Shown here one piece after another: positions 59,382-64,000 of a stretch of 64,000 nt of DNA. The notes beneath the pieces were generated by a model. It searched no databases and had not been told where the DNA came from. It saw only the letters and a program-made list of their open reading frames with translations. Where the stretch lies: assembly GCF_035989245.1 (NCBI RefSeq), contig NZ_JAYMFF010000003.1, positions 1-64,000 of the forward strand, given 5' to 3'. This DNA comes from Adlercreutzia wanghongyangiae (GTDB lineage Bacteria > Actinomycetota > Coriobacteriia > Coriobacteriales > Eggerthellaceae). The position numbers and the translations under genes are program-made. Every line of letters begins with the position of its first letter. The first letter of the stretch is position 1.

Positions 59382-59507
59382 ATGGATACGATCGATCTGT
59401 TCAGCATGCAGGTGCCCGTTGCGGCCATTTGGGCTCTGGTGGCCATCGTCGTCCTCATCATTGTGGTGTTCATCGCCAAGGGCTTCATGGACGAGATGAA
59501 GAAATAA
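59382..59507 (+). CDS. 41-residue single-span membrane protein
   Basis: MDTIDLFSMQVPVAA is followed by a strongly hydrophobic helix (WALVAIVVLIIVVFIA) and a short basic tail (KGFMDEMKK). AGAAGGAG lies nine bases upstream and a terminator directly follows, so this is a real, independently terminated gene. I do not recognise the family. It lies just before a class B sortase gene. It could be a small regulatory membrane protein or a toxin-like peptide. Confidence 0.7.
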   Translation: MDTIDLFSMQVPVAAIWALVAIVVLIIVVFIAKGFMDEMKK

Positions 59508-59522
59508 CTGGAAGACTATCCC

Positions 59523-59548
59523 GGGCCCCTTCGGGGGCCTTTTTGTTT
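59523..59548 (+). terminator. Terminator after small membrane protein
   Basis: GGGCCCC-TTC-GGGGGCC with TTTTTGTTTT directly after. Confidence 0.9.
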
Positions 59549-59564
59549 TGACCAAGGGGGATCG

Positions 59565-60494
59565 ATGACCGATTCGGTTGTTTCCGCTGACGATACTCAA
59601 AACGAAGAGAAAAAGAAGAAGAAAAAGGGCGGCTGCCTGTGGCGTATTGTGTTCTGGCTCGCCCTGCTGGTGTTTATCGCATCAGCGGCCATTTTGGGCT
59701 ATTTGGCCTGGACGTACTGGCTGGGCCAGCACGAATACGACGAAATTGCCGCTCGTGCCTTCCCCAACGAGCAGACGAACACCCTGGCCGACATGGTGGT
59801 TGACTGGGACGCGCTGCGCGCGATTAATCCCGAGGTGGTGGCCTGGGTGTACGTGCCCGACACCATCATCAACTACCCGGTGGCCCACAAGCCCGGCGAC
59901 AGTCAGTTCTACCTGAAGCACAACTTCAGCAACGACTACGGCAAGAAGTACGGCGCCGAGTACGGCTGCATCATGCTGTCGGGCGAGAATGCCGGCGATT
60001 TCTCCGACGAGGTGAACATCATCTACGGCCACCATCTGCGCAACGGGGCCATGTTCGCGCCTTTCGGCGACTTCTACGAGAACGAGATGTTCAACCAGCA
60101 CCGCACCATCTATCTGCTGACCCCCCAGGGTAACTACCGGCTTGAGACGTTCGCCGTAGAGCATGTGCCCATGACCCATGGTTCCATTGCCACACCGAAC
60201 TACGCCACCGACCAGGAGTTCACGGAGTTCAAGGAGTGGCTGGTCAGCCAGTCGGTGGTTACGCCCGACCCGGACACGTCGGCCGATGCCCTGGCCGCCA
60301 CGAAGCTGTTCGGCTTCTGCACCTGCGACGGCGAGGACAACACGTGGCGCTACATTACCTTCGCGGTGCCGGCCGAGTTCGTGCCCATCGAGTACGTGGG
60401 CACGGGCGAGTACCACGGCAACAGCGATGTGTCGGGCGACGACGTCGGCGCGGTGGAGGGCACCACCCAGGATCGCATCGACGACCTGCGGTAG
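59565..60494 (+). CDS. Class B sortase
   Basis: 309 residues. A lysine-rich N-terminus (EEKKKKKKGG), one membrane span (~25-50) and an extracellular sortase domain. Catalytic residues: His156/157 in IIYGHHL, Cys254 in CTCDG and Arg262 in NTWRYITFA, with the N-terminal INPEVVAWVYVPDT typical of SrtB. Sortases link surface proteins or pilins to peptidoglycan; no LPXTG-type substrate gene is within the window. A ~30-residue acidic tail after the catalytic domain is unusual. Confidence 0.88.
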   Translation: MTDSVVSADDTQNEEKKKKKKGGCLWRIVFWLALLVFIASAAILGYLAWTYWLGQHEYDEIAARAFPNEQTNTLADMVVDWDALRAINPEVVAWVYVPDTIINYPVAHKPGDSQFYLKHNFSNDYGKKYGAEYGCIMLSGENAGDFSDEVNIIYGHHLRNGAMFAPFGDFYENEMFNQHRTIYLLTPQGNYRLETFAVEHVPMTHGSIATPNYATDQEFTEFKEWLVSQSVVTPDPDTSADALAATKLFGFCTCDGEDNTWRYITFAVPAEFVPIEYVGTGEYHGNSDVSGDDVGAVEGTTQDRIDDLR

Positions 60495-60586
60495 GCGCGA
60501 GGTCGGCGGCTCCTGGCGCTTCGGCGCTCGGGTTTGCGCGGTGCCGAAAAACCCGCTGCCTGCAGGAGGGCGGCGTGTGCGTCATC

Positions 60587-60592
60587 TATAAT
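60587..60592 (+). promoter_or_regulatory. -10 box upstream of purM
   Basis: A consensus TATAAT 39 bases before the purM start; no convincing -35 at normal spacing, so only tentative. Confidence 0.4.
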
Positions 60593-60630
60593 GCAAGCTG
60601 AGCTGTTGGATCATCTTTGAAAGGAATCCC

Positions 60631-61704
60631 ATGGAGAACCAGAACAGCGTGACCTATGCCCAGGCCGGCGTCGACATCGTGGAGGGTGCCCGCGCGGTGG
60701 ACGCCATCAAGGACACGGTGCATTCCACGTACCGCCCCGAGGTGGTGGGCGACATCGGCGGCTTCGGGGGACTGTTCTCCATCGCCGCGGCCAAGGACAT
60801 GGCCGATCCGCTGCTGGTCTCCGGCACCGACGGCGTGGGCACCAAGCTGAAGGTTGCCCAGCGTCTGGGCGTGCACGACACGGTGGGCATCGATCTGGTG
60901 GCCATGTGCGTGAACGATATTCTGGCCACGGGCGCCGAGCCACTGTTCTTCCTGGATTACGTGGCCGTAGGCAAGCTGGATTCCGAGGCCATGGCGAAAA
61001 TCGTCGGCGGTATCGGCGAGGGCTGCCGCCAATCGGGCTGTGCGCTCATCGGCGGCGAGATGGCCGAGCATCCCGGCGTGATGGACCCGGATGATTACGA
61101 CCTGTCCGGCTTCTGCGTGGGCCTGGTGGATCGCCCCCGCATGCTGGATCCCGAGGCGGTGCGCGAGGGCGACGTGCTCATCGGACTGGCGTCCTCGGGT
61201 CTGCACTCCAACGGTTATTCTCTGGCCCGCAAGGTATGCGTGGAGGGTCGCAGCGAGGACGAACTGCGCGAGGCGCGTGAAGACTTGGACGGCCAGAGCA
61301 TTCTGGAGGCGCTGCTCACGCCCACCCGCATCTACGTGAAGCCGGTGCGCGCCGTGATGGAGCAGGTGCCCGGCGGCATTCGCGCTCTTGCCCACATTAC
61401 GGGCGGCGGCATCACCGAGAATTTGAACCGCGCCCTGCCGGCCAATGTGAACGCCGAGGTGGATTTGGGCACGTGGCCCATTCCGCCCGTGGTGCGCTTT
61501 GCGTGCGAGCAGGCGAACCTCTCCGAGGCCGAGGCCCTGAAAACCTTCAACATGGGGCTCGGCATGGTGCTCATCGTGGACCCTGCCCAGGCTGAGGCCG
61601 TGGAGGCCGCCCTGGCCGCGGCGGGCGAGCAGACCTTCCGCGTCGGCCGTATCGTGGCAGGTGCGGGCGAGGTGCAGTACGCGAACGAGGGGGAGCTGCT
61701 GTAA
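60631..61704 (+). CDS. purM: Phosphoribosylformylglycinamidine cyclo-ligase (AIR synthetase)
   Basis: 357 residues. TYAQAGVDIVEGARAVDAIK, GDIGGFGGLFS, SGTDGVGTKLKVA, DIVAMCVNDILATGAEPLFFLDY-like region, GGEMAEHPG and HITGGGITENLNRALP are all canonical PurM blocks. It forms aminoimidazole ribotide using ATP in purine synthesis. Start 60631 follows AAAGGAA. Stop and purN start overlap by one base (TAATG). Confidence 0.95.
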   Translation: MENQNSVTYAQAGVDIVEGARAVDAIKDTVHSTYRPEVVGDIGGFGGLFSIAAAKDMADPLLVSGTDGVGTKLKVAQRLGVHDTVGIDLVAMCVNDILATGAEPLFFLDYVAVGKLDSEAMAKIVGGIGEGCRQSGCALIGGEMAEHPGVMDPDDYDLSGFCVGLVDRPRMLDPEAVREGDVLIGLASSGLHSNGYSLARKVCVEGRSEDELREAREDLDGQSILEALLTPTRIYVKPVRAVMEQVPGGIRALAHITGGGITENLNRALPANVNAEVDLGTWPIPPVVRFACEQANLSEAEALKTFNMGLGMVLIVDPAQAEAVEAALAAAGEQTFRVGRIVAGAGEVQYANEGELL

Positions 61705-62327
61705 TGGCCGACAAGCTGAAGATCGGCGTGCTGCTCTCCGGTAGCGGCACGAACCTGCAGGCTATCATCGACGCCATCGCCGAGGACGGCCTGCCCGTGG
61801 AAATCGTGCACGTGCTGTCGTCGCGTCCCGATGCCTACGGCATCGAGCGCGCGCGGGCCGCGGGCATTCCCGTGACGGTGTTCGACCGCACGGTGTACGA
61901 GGATCGCGAGGCCGCCGACGGGCGCATCGCCGCCGTTATGTCCGAGGCGGGCGCCGAGTACCTGGTCATGGCCGGTTATATGCGCAAACTCACTCCTGTG
62001 GTGCTGGACGCTTTCCCCGATCATGTGCTGAACCTGCATCCGGCGCTGCTGCCCTCGTTCAAGGGCGCCCACGCCATTCAGGATGCCTGGGATGCCGGTG
62101 TGAAGGTGACGGGCGTGACCGTGCATTTGGCCAACGAGGATTACGACAAGGGGCCCATCGTGGTCCAGCGCGCGGTGTCCGTGTTGCCCGATGACGACAT
62201 CGACGCCTTGGAGGCGCGCATCCACGAGGCCGAGCACGTCATCTACCCCGAGGTGCTGCGTGCCATCGCCGAGGGTCGCATGATCATGGACTCAGATCGC
62301 AAGATCACTATTCGGCCGTTGGTCTAG
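61704..62327 (+). CDS. purN: Phosphoribosylglycinamide formyltransferase
   Basis: 207 residues. KIGVLLSGSGTNLQAIIDA at the N-terminus, the catalytic NLHPALLPSFKG loop, HxxG-containing GVTVHLANEDYDKGPIVVQ: standard 10-formyl-THF-dependent GAR transformylase. Overlaps purM by one base, so the genes are translationally coupled. Confidence 0.95.
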   Translation: MADKLKIGVLLSGSGTNLQAIIDAIAEDGLPVEIVHVLSSRPDAYGIERARAAGIPVTVFDRTVYEDREAADGRIAAVMSEAGAEYLVMAGYMRKLTPVVLDAFPDHVLNLHPALLPSFKGAHAIQDAWDAGVKVTGVTVHLANEDYDKGPIVVQRAVSVLPDDDIDALEARIHEAEHVIYPEVLRAIAEGRMIMDSDRKITIRPLV

Positions 62328-62344
62328 GGGATCGTGCGCCTCTG

Positions 62345-62381
62345 GCGGGGTCGTCGGGGCGTTTCGCGCCTCCGACCCCGC
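62345..62381 (+). terminator. GC-rich hairpin after purN
   Basis: GCGGGGTCG pairs with CGACCCCGC, with GGGGCG/CGCC partially extending the stem; followed by TCTTGTTG, a weak T tract. Confidence 0.5.
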
Positions 62382-62419
62382 TCTTGTTGGCGCCGACGAC
62401 AAAGGTTTCGGATTTTTTT

Positions 62420-62557
62420 GGTCAGAAAGTCGAGTTTTGTGCAGCTGGAGCGCTCATTTTGGCCAGTAATGGACGAAAATGAGTGCTATAGGCATCGAAT
62501 TCGCGTATTGAGGACCTCTGCGAGCGCATTTGGTGCACAAAACTCGATTTTCTGACC
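62420..62557. repeat. Long nested inverted repeat with TGCACAAAA ends
   Basis: The 24-base arms GGTCAGAAAGTCGAGTTTTG...(62420-62443) and its complement (62534-62557) differ at one position, which is still a G-U pair in RNA. Inside, GCGCTCATTTT (62450-62460) pairs with AAAATGAGTGC (62476-62486). The 262-base gap between purN and the XdhC-type gene holds nothing else. Resembles a small non-autonomous element. Confidence 0.8.
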
Positions 62558-62589
62558 ATATTTGGAAGATCTTTTTGTCGGAGGTGGCA

Positions 62590-63582
62590 ATGAAGCGTGA
62601 AATCATCGAGGCGATCATCGCCGATCTGCGCGAGAGGCGTGTGCCCTCTCTCGCTGCGGAAGACTTCCCGGCGTTTTCCGAGGAGGCCACGGCGGGCGAC
62701 CCGCACATTGGGCCCGAAACTCTTGCGACTATTGCCGCAACACTGACCGAGGCCGACACCCCCACCTTCGAGCGCGCCCTGCGCGCCATGGACGAGGGCG
62801 ACTTGGCGTGGCTCGGCTTCAAGGTGGTCTATGACGCTGCGGCGGCCCAGGCCAACGTGGATAACGAGGTGACGAAGAAGTACGGCGAGACGGGCTCGGC
62901 CGATGGCGAGCCGCTCGTGTTCTTCTGCAACGATGCCAAGGAGATCGTGGCCTCCCGCGAGCTGTCGCCCCGCGATATCTTCCAGGCCAAGGACGTCACT
63001 CGCGGCCCCTCCATGCACAACGATCAGTTTGATGGCCTCACCTGGGCCAGCGCGCCGCTGTTCGGCAAGGTGCGGGTGTGGCTGCTGGGCGCGTCGGATG
63101 CGGCGGTGGAAGTGGCGGCGCTGGCCGACCACGTGGGCTTCCACGTGGTGGCGGTCGACCACGACCCGGCGTTCCTGAACGAGGAGCGCTTTCCCGCGGC
63201 CGAGCGCATTATGCTGCACGGCGGCAATTTCGACGAGCTGGCGAATATGCCCGCGCGTCCCGATGACTACGTGTGCGTGCTCACGCGCGGTCACATGTTT
63301 GACCCCGAGAGCTGCATCTGGGCGTTGCAGAACGGCGTGCACTACGTGGGCATGATGGGCTGCGCGGGGAAGAACTCCACCGTGCACGATCTGGTGGTTG
63401 CTGGCGGTGTCTCTGAGGCCGACTGGGATCGCGTGAAGCGTCCCATCGGGTTGAAGTTTGGGGCGAAGACGCCGGCGGAGCTGGCCATTGCCATCGTGGC
63501 CGAGCTGGTGGACGTGCGCTACCGTCAGCGCTACAGCGCCGAGGCCCGCGAGCGCCACGAGAAGAGCCTCGGCCGCTCGTAG
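62590..63582 (+). CDS. XdhC/CoxF-family protein
   Basis: 330 residues. The C-terminal half has the Rossmann-like XdhC_C domain: VWLLGASDAAVEVAALADHVGFHVVAVDHDPAFL, then DYVCVLTRGHMFDPES and VGMMGCAGKNSTV. XdhC proteins bind molybdenum cofactor and help sulphurate it for molybdenum hydroxylases; the N-terminal half here is divergent from standard XdhC. Start 62590 follows GGAGG. No hydroxylase is in the window; link to the DMSO-family enzymes at 40-47 kb is uncertain. Confidence 0.8.
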   Translation: MKREIIEAIIADLRERRVPSLAAEDFPAFSEEATAGDPHIGPETLATIAATLTEADTPTFERALRAMDEGDLAWLGFKVVYDAAAAQANVDNEVTKKYGETGSADGEPLVFFCNDAKEIVASRELSPRDIFQAKDVTRGPSMHNDQFDGLTWASAPLFGKVRVWLLGASDAAVEVAALADHVGFHVVAVDHDPAFLNEERFPAAERIMLHGGNFDELANMPARPDDYVCVLTRGHMFDPESCIWALQNGVHYVGMMGCAGKNSTVHDLVVAGGVSEADWDRVKRPIGLKFGAKTPAELAIAIVAELVDVRYRQRYSAEARERHEKSLGRS

Positions 63583-63662
63583 ACGCTCACTGCCCCAAGG
63601 CGCTGTGGGCGCCGGAGTTCCGCTCGCGTATGACGGGAGCGGTGGAATAATCAACGAACACG

Positions 63663-63691
63663 GAGGCCGTCCCCTGCAGGACGGCCTCTTT
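63663..63691 (+). terminator. Terminator after XdhC-type gene
   Basis: A perfect 10-bp stem (GAGGCCGTCC with GGACGGCCTC), six-base loop, TTTG. Confidence 0.85.
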
Positions 63692-63735
63692 GTGCCATAA
63701 TGCTCGGGTCAATGGCTCATCGGGCCGCAGTATGC

Positions 63736-63930
63736 GGTGCGGGCGCGAGCGGTCGGCGGGGTGCCGGCGCGCGGGCGCCTTTGCCTTGGGGAATGCGGGT
63801 GCGAATCCCGCGCTATACCAGTAACCGTAAGGTTCCCGGACGTGATGGTTGTTGCGAAGCGTGTTTCTTCGCAGCGCACCGTCGTTCGGGACGAAGTCGG
63901 AACACCAAGCCGAGAGGCACGAGCCCTGGA
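63736..63930 (+). promoter_or_regulatory. Cobalamin riboswitch
   Basis: The conserved core is visible: GGGGAATGCGGGTGCGAATCC (63796-63816), then CCCGC...CCAGTAAC (B12-box-like block), and near the 3' end GAAGTCGGAACACC followed by AAGCCGAGAGGC. Between them are two stem-loops. A CATAAT box lies upstream at 63696-63701. It precedes the partial gene at 63948 by under 20 bases, so it controls its translation or transcription in response to B12. Boundaries are approximate. Confidence 0.85.
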
Positions 63931-63947
63931 GAAGAAAGGTTTGCCTC

Positions 63948-64000
63948 ATGTATCAGAATGCCCAGAACACCACGAAGAAGCTGTTTGCGAGCCTGCTCGC
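63948..64000 (+). CDS. Riboswitch-controlled gene, 5' end only
   Basis: Only 17 codons are visible (MYQNAQNTTKKLFASLL...), starting with a basic, then hydrophobic N-terminus that could begin a signal peptide. GAAGAAAGG precedes the start. Behind a cobalamin riboswitch it is likely to encode a cobalamin/cobalt transporter component, a B12 synthesis protein or a B12-independent isoenzyme. Identity cannot be determined. Confidence 0.7.
   Translation, partial: MYQNAQNTTKKLFASLL

Overview
The window is high-GC, gene-dense chromosomal DNA that looks like an anaerobic gut actinobacterium of the class Coriobacteriia, most likely family Eggerthellaceae (Eggerthella, Adlercreutzia, Gordonibacter or a relative). 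This rests on gene content, since no marker database could be searched: many Tat-exported flavin or molybdopterin reductases with lipobox cysteines, multi-membrane-span LuxR regulators beside them, an actinobacterial-style rpoB-rpoC pair, and sensor kinases carrying a CxxCH haem motif.

Layout. 0-5.9 kb: a truncated flavin reductase with a divergent membrane LuxR regulator, a class I aldolase and an SAH/MTA-type deaminase. 5.9-8.4 kb: a nuclease-like gene (DUF559/Vsr-like) bracketed by two 120-bp direct repeats. 8.4-18.8 kb: an EF-G-like GTPase, rpoB and rpoC. 18.8-22.2 kb: a second LuxR plus flavin-reductase pair. 22.5-24.8 kb: a PIN-type toxin-antitoxin pair, an orphan ATPase and a small membrane protein with a probable antisense RNA (type I toxin-antitoxin candidate). 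24.9-26.9 kb: hisE and glmM. 27-29 kb: a second DUF559-type gene among palindromic repeats. 29.1-49.8 kb: a respiratory island with an NSS transporter, a five-haem NrfA-like lipoprotein, two kinase/regulator pairs with haem-binding sensor domains, a second toxin-antitoxin pair, two broken genes, two tandem molybdopterin-enzyme/ferredoxin/TorD operons, a B3/B4 protein with a structured leader, and an SMR exporter. 50-59.2 kb: polyphosphate kinase with a very long Ala/Pro tail, a third LuxR/flavin-reductase pair and polyphosphate:AMP phosphotransferase. 59.3-64 kb: a 41-residue membrane protein, a class B sortase, purM-purN, an XdhC-type protein and a cobalamin riboswitch before a truncated gene.

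How it fits together. The three reductase/LuxR modules and the island at 30-49 kb form a reductive respiratory repertoire using flavin, haem c and molybdopterin. A 43-bp sequence with a perfect palindrome occurs identically upstream of one haem-sensor kinase operon and the first molybdopterin operon, and a diverged copy lies upstream of the NrfA-like gene, which suggests one regulon. PPK1 and PAP give a polyphosphate/AMP/ADP cycle. Accessory genes (two DUF559 nucleases, a DUF1016/YhcG nuclease, a DUF3800 protein) lie between short repeats, and two of them carry a single in-frame stop.
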